64,000 nt of DNA, taken from positions 6,386,001 through 6,450,000 of the forward strand of contig NZ_CP150235.1 of assembly GCF_037974355.1 (NCBI RefSeq). Direction: 5' to 3'. The position numbers and the translations under genes were made by a program. Under the pieces are notes generated by a model. The model was not told where the DNA came from and made no database searches. It was given only the letters and a program-made list of their open reading frames with translations. This stretch comes from Paenibacillus sp. FSL R5-0517 (GTDB lineage Bacteria > Bacillota > Bacilli > Paenibacillales > Paenibacillaceae). Shown here piece by piece: positions 44,173 through 51,694 of this stretch (positions are counted from its first letter, which is position 1; every line of letters starts with the position of its first letter).

Positions 44173-45246
44173 TTATTGTGCAATCTCGCGGTTCCAACGA
44201 TCTGTCCAGCCTTTAACCTGTTGATTGACGAATTCCATATCCAGCTTGTTCAGTTTCTCAACAACGTCAGCACCGTAGGTTACGCCTTCTGCTTCTTCAG
44301 CAGTCAGTTCAACCTTGGTATTAACCGGAGAGTCAACTTTAGCTTTAGCAGATTTTGCTTGTACATCTTGGCTAAGCTGCCAGTTAATGAATTCTTCAGC
44401 CAGTTCTTTATTTTTGCTACCCTTCACGACATTGATCGTGTTCATCACGGCATATGCACCTTCACTCGGTGTAACAAACTTCGCATTAGGTACAGCTGCT
44501 TTCAGATCTTTGAAATACATTTCCATGATCGGTCCGCCTGCAATCTCTTCCTGAGAGAACATGTTCACGAACTCGGACGTTTGGCTATAGAATTTCACCA
44601 CATTGCCGCTCAGTTTTTTCAGTTCAGCAAATGCCGCATCTTCATTAAACGTATCATTACCAGCTACACGAGAAGCTGCATCCACAACCATCGGGCCTGC
44701 TGTTGCCGTAATATTCGGGATAGTCAGATTACCCTCAAACGCCGGGTCCCACAGGTCACTCCATGAAGTCACTTCTTTGGAAACGAGGTCCGGGTTATAA
44801 GCGATTCCGAGTTGTCCAACTGTGTAAGCCGGGCCATAATCTTCACCAAGCGGGGCTTTGGCAATATCATAAATGTCATTTACATTTGGAATTTTGGAGC
44901 GGTCGATTTTTTCAAACAAACCTTCATCAATACCTTGTTGTGCATAGTAGTCAGATAGGTAGATAACATCGACATTGGATGTACCCTGACGAATTTTGTT
45001 CAGACGTTCAGCGTTATTGCCGACTTCCAGTACGATGTCTACATTATGTTCTTTTTCAAAAGGACCAAATACCGATTCATTGAAGAAATCTTCGGAGAAG
45101 CCCCAAGTGGAGATAACCAATTTGGTAGCTGCTGTTCCCCCACTGCCTGATCCACCTGCTGCATCCTCTGTGCTGCTGCCACAACCTGCAAGTAATACCG
45201 ATGTCATTGCCACTGCTGCCAAACCGCTAATCCACTTTTTCATCAT
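44173..45246 (-). CDS. ABC transporter substrate-binding lipoprotein, PotD/FbpA-like
   Basis: A 357-aa lipoprotein with a signal peptide ending in the lipobox LLAGC, followed by a Gly/Ser linker. The body matches polyamine/iron-type binding proteins (TKLVISTWGFSEDFFNESVF, SWSDLWDPAFEGN). The frame is open to 45369, but GGGGGAATCAGG before ATG 45246 or 45243 sets the start. It is the first gene of the purine-salvage cluster. The ligand is unknown; a nucleoside or purine is inferred from the neighbours. Confidence 0.9.
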   Translation of the reverse strand: MMKKWISGLAAVAMTSVLLAGCGSSTEDAAGGSGSGGTAATKLVISTWGFSEDFFNESVFGPFEKEHNVDIVLEVGNNAERLNKIRQGTSNVDVIYLSDYYAQQGIDEGLFEKIDRSKIPNVNDIYDIAKAPLGEDYGPAYTVGQLGIAYNPDLVSKEVTSWSDLWDPAFEGNLTIPNITATAGPMVVDAASRVAGNDTFNEDAAFAELKKLSGNVVKFYSQTSEFVNMFSQEEIAGGPIMEMYFKDLKAAVPNAKFVTPSEGAYAVMNTINVVKGSKNKELAEEFINWQLSQDVQAKSAKAKVDSPVNTKVELTAEEAEGVTYGADVVEKLNKLDMEFVNQQVKGWTDRWNREIAQ

Positions 45247-45328
45247 GATCCTGATTCCCCCTGATATATGTGTTTTAACAACCCAACCAATAAGTTGAAC
45301 TAGCTTGATAACACATCTTACGTAGAAA

Positions 45329-45436
45329 ACAGAAAGAACCTGGAGAAACGAAGTGTTCGCCTTTATCACAAGATTTCTCCCTTAGATAAGGGAATAAAAG
45401 AAATCTGGGGATAACAGCGATTGAAAGGTCTTTCTG
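45329..45436 (-). repeat. Dispersed hairpin repeat, copy C (108 bp)
   Basis: Read on the minus strand, it carries ATCGCTGTTATCCCC and GATAAAGGCGAAC, the same core as copy A. Outer arms CAGAAAGAACCT (45329-45340) and AGGTCTTTCTG (45426-45436) pair with one bulge; inner AGATTT/AAATCT and CTCCCTTA/TAAGGGA pairs are present. Confidence 0.75.
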
Positions 45437-45484
45437 ATTTTCGAAGAATATGATGTGTTATACAGGGCTAGTTCGACTTAAAAA

Positions 45485-45525
45485 ACAAAAAGAAAAGCAT
45501 TCTTGTATAAACAAGAACACTTTTC
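45485..45525 (-). terminator. Terminator after the DUF2294 gene
   Basis: Minus strand: AAAAGTGTTCTTGT-TTAT-ACAAGAATGCTTTT, then CTTTTTGTTTTTT. Confidence 0.65.
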
Positions 45526-45690
45526 TTCGTAAACAAAGGAAAGCGACACCCGCTGCCGGTACATCATCGGTTTCTGCTTCAGAATCAATCCGAAGACAGA
45601 CGCCATCATATGAAATTGTACGGAACCTGATCATGGATCCGGGCCATAACCTTCGTATGCTTCAACAAGAATCTATCCTGCCGATCCATC

Positions 45691-46047
45691 CTAGGCCTGT
45701 TCCAGAATCACATTCGTGATCGCCCACTGGGTGGACGCATCATAATCCCGCAATATAGCTTCAATTGGCAAACCCATGTGTTGCTCGAGCTTCTCCCGGA
45801 ATTTCTTCTTATATAAGACAGACATGCGGAAGTCCACTTCCAGCTTTAAGCCGGGGGCCTCCCCTTCCAGGGCGTCAGAGCGCGGTGAACGTCGGTGCTT
45901 CGCGTAGAAGGTCACAATGTTCTGGTCAATGGTCACTCTCAGGAGAGTGGTGCCAAATCCGAACAGTTCCTTCGAGATTTCGTTATAATACTGGCACATC
46001 TTCTTCTTGCTCTCATTGCTGTCCAGTAGTTCCATGAACTCACCCAC
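45691..46047 (-). CDS. DUF2294 family protein
   Basis: A 118-aa soluble protein with the DUF2294 pattern: a leading helix (NEISKELFGFGTTLLRVTI), a beta hairpin (NIVTFYAK), a central helix (KKKFREKLEQHMGLPIEAIL) and a closing DYDASTQWAITNVIL strand. The function of the family is poorly known. It may start at GTG 46047 or ATG 46035 (MELLDSN). A good SigA promoter lies 40 bases upstream. Confidence 0.65.
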   Translation of the reverse strand: MGEFMELLDSNESKKKMCQYYNEISKELFGFGTTLLRVTIDQNIVTFYAKHRRSPRSDALEGEAPGLKLEVDFRMSVLYKKKFREKLEQHMGLPIEAILRDYDASTQWAITNVILEQA

Positions 46048-46409
46048 ATCTCTTACTACCGTACATTCGACGTGTTAACACGATTGATTATACATAAATC
46101 TTCTGAAATGAGCAACCCAAAAGATATACTTAACATGTAAATTACACACAGAAGCGAACGATAAGATATTTGCCTCCAAAAAAAATTCGTCTTAAACCGC
46201 AGTAAATTTACATTAATATGCCTGCATGTAAGTCCTATACTATTGTTACTTCTAAACTACGTTTTAATACACCGTGTTCGAGTCTTCGTTTCAACTTTCC
46301 TTAAAAGGGTATTAATTCCTGCGAAACATAGACAAACTTCGTCAACAACCGTTAAAATGAGACACAATGTTAACATGCTTTTATTTTCTAGAAATTGGAG
46401 GCTTATACC
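46048..46409. other. Divergent intergenic region
   Basis: These 362 bases hold the DUF2294 promoter and presumably that of the zinc-ribbon membrane protein gene. I recognise no further element. Confidence 0.4.
46087..46115 (-). promoter_or_regulatory. SigA-type promoter of the DUF2294 gene
   Basis: Minus strand TTGCTC (46110-46115), 17 bp, TATAAT (46087-46092). Confidence 0.65.
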
Positions 46410-47327
46410 ATGCAATGTCCAGTATGTAACCACGAAAATGGAGATGCCCAGTTTTGCGAGAGGTGCGGATCTAATCTAACGCAAACTAACTCTTCACCCT
46501 CTCTTGTAAAGAACCCGGAATCTGCTGCTGCTTCAGAACCTGAATATACTCGCTGGTCCAGTACGCAGAACACATCTTCCGAGACACCCGTTCGACCGAA
46601 CACAACATCCGTCTCTACTCAGAAACAACAGACAACAGAATCAACAGGCACCAATGATCATGCTTCTGCAGGAGACAACAGCTCCAATCAGTGGAATAAT
46701 ATCGTGCAGAATGAGAAAGTTCAGCAAGCCAAAGAAGTAAGCAAACAGTATCTATCCTATTTCCTCAGTGTATTAGCTCGTCCTTATCAGACGATGAAAA
46801 CCGTTGGCGACCAGCATTCACTAAACGGATGGCTAACGATGGCGCTGATTGCAGTCCTATCTTCTACATACTTCTTAATTACCTTTAGTCGCATAGGCAT
46901 GGACGGCTTGTTCATTGGTGGATTTGTAAGGCCGCTATTGTTCACCGTCATTATCCTGATTGCCTCAATTGCACTGATGTACGCTATTCTGAAAATTGAA
47001 AAAATAACCTTCCGTCCCAAAACATTGGTTGCCCAGTTCGGTACATTGCTTGTTCCTGCTGTCGTATCCCTTGTTCTGGCGAATCTGTTTATTATCATCT
47101 CGTATTCCATCGCGATCGCCTTGCTTGTGATCTCGTACATCATCATATTTGTCGCTCTGAACTCGGTGCTATTCCACTATCCACTGAATCGTACCAAAGC
47201 GGCCATCGACAGTATGTACAGCGTACTCATCGCCAATGTGGTCGTATTCTTTATTCTGTATCGATTGTTGGGTGAGGTTATTATGGGACTGATCGGATTG
47301 ATGCTGTCGCCGTTTGGTCGTCTGTAA
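46410..47327 (+). CDS. Zinc-ribbon membrane protein, Yip1-like
   Basis: A 305-aa protein. Residues 1-22 form a zinc ribbon (CPVC at 3-6, CERC at 16-19). A Ser/Thr/Gln-rich linker runs to about 105, and from about 125 there are five or six membrane helices resembling the Yip1 domain. The frame is open from TTG 46395, but GGAGG lies inside it and ATG 46410 is eight bases later. Function is unknown; Yip1-type bacterial proteins are membrane proteins of undefined role. A strong terminator follows. Confidence 0.75.
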   Translation: MQCPVCNHENGDAQFCERCGSNLTQTNSSPSLVKNPESAAASEPEYTRWSSTQNTSSETPVRPNTTSVSTQKQQTTESTGTNDHASAGDNSSNQWNNIVQNEKVQQAKEVSKQYLSYFLSVLARPYQTMKTVGDQHSLNGWLTMALIAVLSSTYFLITFSRIGMDGLFIGGFVRPLLFTVIILIASIALMYAILKIEKITFRPKTLVAQFGTLLVPAVVSLVLANLFIIISYSIAIALLVISYIIIFVALNSVLFHYPLNRTKAAIDSMYSVLIANVVVFFILYRLLGEVIMGLIGLMLSPFGRL

Positions 47328-47360
47328 ACATTATCCCCGTTATCCGTAAAATTGTATTGA

Positions 47361-47394
47361 GGCGCTCCCTGCTCACGTGGGGAGCGCCTTTTTT
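47361..47394 (+). terminator. Terminator after the Yip1-like gene
   Basis: GGCGCTCCC (47361-47369) pairs with GGGAGCGCC, then TTTTTTT. Confidence 0.85.
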
Positions 47395-47411
47395 TGTTTT
47401 CCAAGGCAGCA

Positions 47412-47441
47412 TTGCACTGTGCATGTATCATACACTATAAT
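47412..47441 (+). promoter_or_regulatory. Promoter of the DUF3105 gene
   Basis: TTGCAC (47412-47417), 18 bp, TATAAT (47436-47441). The -10 lies within the BlaI-type operator, the same layout as at blaI. Confidence 0.65.
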
Positions 47442-47449
47442 GTGTAGTG
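47433..47449. promoter_or_regulatory. BlaI-type operator 1 at the DUF3105 gene
   Basis: CACTAT-AATGT-GTAGTG, one base from a perfect version of the blaI operator CACTAC-N5-GTAGTG. Confidence 0.65.
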
Positions 47450-47531
47450 CAACAGGTATGTTCTTATTGACGTAATAAACCAATCCAGCAACTCCCCGTT
47501 ACGTAATGAAAGGATTCATCGTTGTTATGAA

Positions 47532-47548
47532 CACTACATTGTGTAGTG
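47532..47548. promoter_or_regulatory. BlaI-type operator 2 at the DUF3105 gene
   Basis: CACTAC-ATTGT-GTAGTG, with the palindrome extending to ACACTACA/TGTAGTGT around a TTG centre when re-phased. It lies 42 bases before the start codon and 99 bp from operator 1. Confidence 0.7.
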
Positions 47549-47589
47549 TTATATTCACTCATTTTACAAAGAAAGCAGAGGAACTCTCT

Positions 47590-48336
47590 ATGGACATGAC
47601 CAATATGAATCATATGCAAATGGAGCATGAGGCAGGTACATCCTACCTGTGGCTCATCGTTGGTGTAATTGTGTTACTGTTCTCCATCGCCGCCTATATC
47701 TGGGCATCACGCACACAGGGCAAAATCCTGGGCCACATGAAAAAGAAAGAACGGGCGGACATTCAGAAAAAAAGTCGATCCCTTCGGCTGTCTGCACATG
47801 TAATGATGGCTGTGTCGATTATTACGTTTGGCCTGTTCTTCATGCAAGGAGCAGGTAAAACATATAATGTAGCCGATCTGGAATCCAACGCGACAATCGA
47901 CGTGACAGACGATAAATATTATGGGGCTGACCATACGGAGGACCCTATCCAGTATGAGATGACAATTCCAACATCCGGGCCGCATAATCCGCATGATATC
48001 AAGTTTGGATTTTACACCGACTTCCCGGGCTATAATTACCTGGTACACAATCTGGAACACGGGGATATCATCATCTATTATCGTGAGAACGCAAGCGAGG
48101 ATTTGAAGGAACATCTGAAATACCTCGCTAAATTCCGCGAAGCCGGAGCAGGTATTCTGGCTGTACCCAACAAGGATATTCCCGAAGGCAGTGAAGTCGT
48201 GGTGACCGCATGGACCAAAACGATGAAACTCGACCAATTCGACGATGCCAAAGTGGGTACTTTTATCAATAAATATATTAATCAGGGACCGGAAAAAATT
48301 CCTGCCTCTGTTCGCCAGGGCGGCGGAACAATGTAA
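47590..48336 (+). CDS. DUF3105 family membrane-anchored protein
   Basis: A 248-aa protein. A Met/His-rich N-terminus (MDMTNMNHMQMEHE) is followed by two membrane helices (about 18-40 and 68-87) and an extracellular DUF3105 domain with the conserved TSGPHNPHD and LVHNLEHGDIIIYY motifs. The Met/His content could bind metal such as copper, but that is speculation. The frame is open from 47506, through an operator; ATG 47590 with GAGGA seven bases before is chosen. Two BlaI-type operators precede it, so control by the BlaI/M56 pair at 1.5-2.8 kb is likely. Confidence 0.8.
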   Translation: MDMTNMNHMQMEHEAGTSYLWLIVGVIVLLFSIAAYIWASRTQGKILGHMKKKERADIQKKSRSLRLSAHVMMAVSIITFGLFFMQGAGKTYNVADLESNATIDVTDDKYYGADHTEDPIQYEMTIPTSGPHNPHDIKFGFYTDFPGYNYLVHNLEHGDIIIYYRENASEDLKEHLKYLAKFREAGAGILAVPNKDIPEGSEVVVTAWTKTMKLDQFDDAKVGTFINKYINQGPEKIPASVRQGGGTM

Positions 48337-48426
48337 TGGCGTAATCACTTAGTCATGTGAAGGCATCAAGTCGTAACCATGAAGCTTGTACCAATAATGT
48401 ACATGGTCAATATAATATTAAAACGT

Positions 48427-48470
48427 AATTAGCTCCCGGATCAAAATTGACTTGGGGGCTAATTCTTTAT
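48427..48470 (+). terminator. Probable terminator after the DUF3105 gene
   Basis: AATTAGCTCCC (48427-48437) pairs with GGGGGCTAATT (48454-48464, one G-T pair), followed by CTTTAT. Confidence 0.55.
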
Positions 48471-48606
48471 CGCCCGGATGCCGATATTTCAAGTAGAAAA
48501 CTGTATATTTGATATACAATACATACGAACCAAAGAAGCGACAAACACCATCTAAAGAGACAAAGAGACGATTCATCCAACAGATCAAGGGGGAACACTT
48601 TTACCA

Positions 48607-50325
48607 ATGAACAGTTTGTTTATGAGGATCTTTTTATTTTTTTCCTGTCTGATGCTGGCCGCGGGTGCGGTTCTTGGCATTACCATGTATCGTTCATCGG
48701 CTCAACTGGTCGAACAATCCATGGGGATGCAGGCACAGGCTGTGGCTGAAAGGGCAGCTGCATTAATTGATACTTCTCTGTATGCACCACTCAGTACCGG
48801 ACAGAACAAGACAGCGTATTATGGCACATTGCGTGAGCAGCTCAGTCAACTGCGCGAGGCCAATGGGCTCAAGTATCTGTATACACTGGGTACACGCGAA
48901 GAAAATGGAACTAATACATATTTCTATGTTGTAGATGGGGCCGCTGCCGATGTGGCAGAGGACGACTTCTCCCCTTACGGTTCCGCAGAAGAGACCCCTT
49001 ACGCGGGTATGTTACAGGCTTTTGAGCAGAATGAACCTATTCGAGGCGAGCTCACCCAGGATGACTATGGAGCTACCATTACAGCGTATGTGCCCATCCA
49101 TGGGGCTGACGGAAAAGTGTTGGGGTTAGTCGGTGCGGATCTGGATTCCACTGCGGTCTATGAACTGATGTCTCGCAACCGTATGACCATGATCTGGACA
49201 GCGCTCGTTATTGTGCTGCTCAGTGTCTTGTTGGTGTATGGATTCGCACACTACTTGACCCGCCCGTTGGTGAAGCTGAAGAAGTTGATTACCGAAGTGG
49301 GAAAAGGCGACCTGACCGTCAATGTCGAACTTGGACGAAAGGATGAAGTCGGACAACTGGCTTCCGAATTCAAACATCTGGTCACAGGTACCCGTGATGT
49401 TATGACGGGCATCCGTCAAAGTTCCGATTCTCTGCTGCAAGCCGCAGAGGGTGTATCGAAACACTCGCAGGCTACTGCCGAAGCGAGTCAGCGTATTGCC
49501 GAGCATACTCATCATACAGCCAGTGGAGCTGCCGAACAGGTGGCACGAGCAGGCGAAGTCACCGTTGCCATGGAAGAGATCACGCGCAGCATGCAGCATA
49601 TTGCGAACTCTTCTTCTATGGTCGCGGATGTCTCACAGGAGACGACCAATAATGCGGTGCAAGGTCAAGCCAACATCAATACGGCAATAGACAGCATGGA
49701 CAAAATTCATCAAGCGAATGTGCAGATGGTGGCCTCCACCTCTCAGCTAGAGCAGTACTCTGATAAAATTGAGTCGGTTGCACATCTAATGAAGGGTATC
49801 GCTTCACAGACCAATCTGCTCGCCCTTAATGCGAGTATTGAAGCGGCTCGTGCAGGAGAGTATGGCAGCGGGTTTGCAGTGGTTGCCTCAGAGGTTCGCA
49901 AGCTTGCGGGGGAATCAGAGCAATCGTCCCAGCATGTCACCGAACTGATCGCCGAAATGACACGTCAGACTTCCCTGTTGTCAGAACATATGTCAGCAAG
50001 CACATCTGCCGTACAGTCCGGTCTCGCTGTTGTACAGGAAGCAGGTCGTTCGTTCACATCCATTCATACCGGAATTGAGACGATGAATGAACGTCTGCAC
50101 GAAGTATCCGCAGCATCCGAGCAGCTGTCTGCCAGCGCAGAGGAAGTGTCCGCTTCCGTGGAGGATATGGAGCATATCTCGCGCGAATCCTCTTCCAGTA
50201 TCCAACAGGTGTCACACGCTACCGGAAGCCAGCTGCAATCCATGGATGAGATGAGTGCATCCGCTGAATCCCTCCGGGTACTTTCCAGTGAACTGAACGG
50301 GCTAATTAGTCGATTTAAAATATAG
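48607..50325 (+). CDS. Methyl-accepting chemotaxis protein
   Basis: A 572-aa transmembrane chemoreceptor: helix at about 7-28, an extracellular dCache/sCache-type ligand domain (about 30-190), second helix (195-217), HAMP (about 218-270) and MCP signalling domain with the tip [20 protein letters not shown]. It senses an extracellular ligand, not identifiable here, and signals to CheA/CheW. GGGGGA before the ATG has a long spacing of about 13. It is a single gene with its own terminator. Confidence 0.93.
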   Translation: MNSLFMRIFLFFSCLMLAAGAVLGITMYRSSAQLVEQSMGMQAQAVAERAAALIDTSLYAPLSTGQNKTAYYGTLREQLSQLREANGLKYLYTLGTREENGTNTYFYVVDGAAADVAEDDFSPYGSAEETPYAGMLQAFEQNEPIRGELTQDDYGATITAYVPIHGADGKVLGLVGADLDSTAVYELMSRNRMTMIWTALVIVLLSVLLVYGFAHYLTRPLVKLKKLITEVGKGDLTVNVELGRKDEVGQLASEFKHLVTGTRDVMTGIRQSSDSLLQAAEGVSKHSQATAEASQRIAEHTHHTASGAAEQVARAGEVTVAMEEITRSMQHIANSSSMVADVSQETTNNAVQGQANINTAIDSMDKIHQANVQMVASTSQLEQYSDKIESVAHLMKGIASQTNLLALNASIEAARAGEYGSGFAVVASEVRKLAGESEQSSQHVTELIAEMTRQTSLLSEHMSASTSAVQSGLAVVQEAGRSFTSIHTGIETMNERLHEVSAASEQLSASAEEVSASVEDMEHISRESSSSIQQVSHATGSQLQSMDEMSASAESLRVLSSELNGLISRFKI

Positions 50326-50354
50326 CGGTAGATTGTTAGATATAGTCCACAGCA

Positions 50355-50427
50355 AAAAAGCCGCACGGCAGGGACGGGATTATGGGGTCAACCCCATTTC
50401 CAGACACTGCCTGCGGCTTTGTTTTTG
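50355..50427. terminator. Terminator between MCP and nucleoside hydrolase genes
   Basis: AAAAGCCGCA-GGCAG and CTGCC-TGCGGCTTT arms with an inner TGGGGT/ACCCCA hairpin, then GTTTTTG. It can serve both convergent genes. Confidence 0.7.
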
Positions 50428-50466
50428 TTGTACCTTTAAGGATGGCGAGCCCTAAGGCTGCCTGAA

Positions 50467-51432
50467 TTAGTAGCGCTGCGGAGCAGCTTTTTTACCCAAA
50501 TCCGTCATGTACGTAAAGAACGCTTCCGGATCGGTATCATACACCAGCTGTACTGGGCGTCCGTCTGCTTGCTCCACTGTGCGGCCTTGGCTAGGACCAT
50601 CCGGAATAACAATACAGTTGACCGTTTTCTTCTTCACGATGTCCTCGCGTCCAACGGAAGCCGTTGTCAGCACATCCCACAGATAATATGTGGAATTTGT
50701 CTCACTGTACACCAGTGGCGGACAACCTGCGTAACAGTTCCCCAGGAAATCTACACCTTCGAAGCGACGCTCTGCTGCCCAACGGTTACGAACGGCTGGA
50801 GTCAGAGGTACTTTGTTGGTGCTTTCGAGTGCAACCAGATCGATCTGGATGCCGCTCTGCCATACACGGTAAGCCGCTTCCGGGTCCCAGAATACGTTCC
50901 ATTCCGCTGTGCCGTCATGCTCGGGCTCTTCTACGTTACCACGCTCGAATGTGCCGCCCATCCATACGAGCTTGTCGATTTTCTCTTCAATGTCTGGTGC
51001 TTCGTCCAGTGCACGCGCAAGGTCTGTCAGTGGTCCTGTGAACAGGAGCAATGTTTTGCCTTCGGTGTTACGCACTTTCTCGATCAGATGCTGGTGTGCA
51101 GGAATAGCAGAGAGTGGTGCTTCCATTTTGCCGGACTCGTTCAGTACAGGAAGTGCATCTACATAGAAGGAATGCAGTCTCCACGCCGCAGGAAATGGAT
51201 TTTTTCCTCTGGAGTTGGATTTGGATACCTCTACGGAATATGTACCGAAACGATCGATAATTTTACGGCTGGCATCTGTTGCTGGCTCCAGATATCCGTC
51301 TGCCGGAATAACCGATACACCGGTTACATGTACATTGTCCATTTGCAGAAGCATGAACAGCGATACGAGGTCATCCACGCCGCCGTCATGGTTAAAATAC
51401 ACATTAAGTTGGTTCGTCATGCTTGCTTTCAT
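50467..51432 (-). CDS. Nucleoside hydrolase family protein
   Basis: A 321-aa member of the inosine/uridine-preferring nucleoside hydrolase superfamily. The metal motif reads FNHDGGVDDLVSL: the first Asp of the usual DxDxGxDD is Asn14, while Asp16, Asp20 and Asp21 remain. Central TGPLTDLARAL and WMGGTFERGN segments match the family. It is distinct from the one at 43136-44074 and is not linked to a transporter. The start is either ATG 51432 or 51420; GGGGAAGG lies close to the first. Confidence 0.85.
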   Translation of the reverse strand: MKASMTNQLNVYFNHDGGVDDLVSLFMLLQMDNVHVTGVSVIPADGYLEPATDASRKIIDRFGTYSVEVSKSNSRGKNPFPAAWRLHSFYVDALPVLNESGKMEAPLSAIPAHQHLIEKVRNTEGKTLLLFTGPLTDLARALDEAPDIEEKIDKLVWMGGTFERGNVEEPEHDGTAEWNVFWDPEAAYRVWQSGIQIDLVALESTNKVPLTPAVRNRWAAERRFEGVDFLGNCYAGCPPLVYSETNSTYYLWDVLTTASVGREDIVKKKTVNCIVIPDGPSQGRTVEQADGRPVQLVYDTDPEAFFTYMTDLGKKAAPQRY

Positions 51433-51637
51433 CCTTCCCCTGGTTGTCCCATTGATGTTGATTCATCCGTCTGCCCTAAGCCGACGCTTCCTCTATTATG
51501 TCCCATAACCCTTGTCTACGTAAACCTTCCCTACGCAAAGAAAACAAGGATCACGCCTCATCCTGCGGATATTTTACAGTTCTACCATTCCATCTCAGGA
51601 GCAGACCCGTTCAACTCAATTCTGTGCCATTGTTATG

Positions 51638-51678
51638 CAAAAAGAAATGGACAGCAGGCTTGAGGCCCCGCCGTCCAT
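51638..51678 (-). terminator. Terminator after the MMPL gene
   Basis: Minus strand ATGGACGGCGGGGCC...TGCTGTCCAT, then TTCTTTTTG. Confidence 0.6.
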
Positions 51679-51694
51679 ACTACCCATCCATGCA

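Larger units (their letters stand above)
45247..45690. other. Intergenic region with repeat copy C and a terminator
   Basis: These 444 bases hold repeat copy C (45329-45436) and a hairpin terminator (45485-45525). I found no purine riboswitch core in it. An open frame at 45450-45719 lacks a ribosome site and is not called. Confidence 0.5.

Noticed and set aside
45247-45690. Purine riboswitch ahead of the purine-salvage cluster
   Set aside because: I searched by eye for the conserved three-way-junction core and saw none; the region is occupied by the hairpin repeat.
45450-45719. Plus-strand open frame of 89 codons
   Set aside because: No ribosome site; it spans a terminator hairpin and the end of the DUF2294 gene, and the composition is not protein-like.
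50569-51663. 364-codon frame antisense to the second nucleoside hydrolase
   Set aside because: It mirrors the codon pattern of the real gene, has no ribosome site and no recognisable domain (many Cys/His/Ile by antisense composition).
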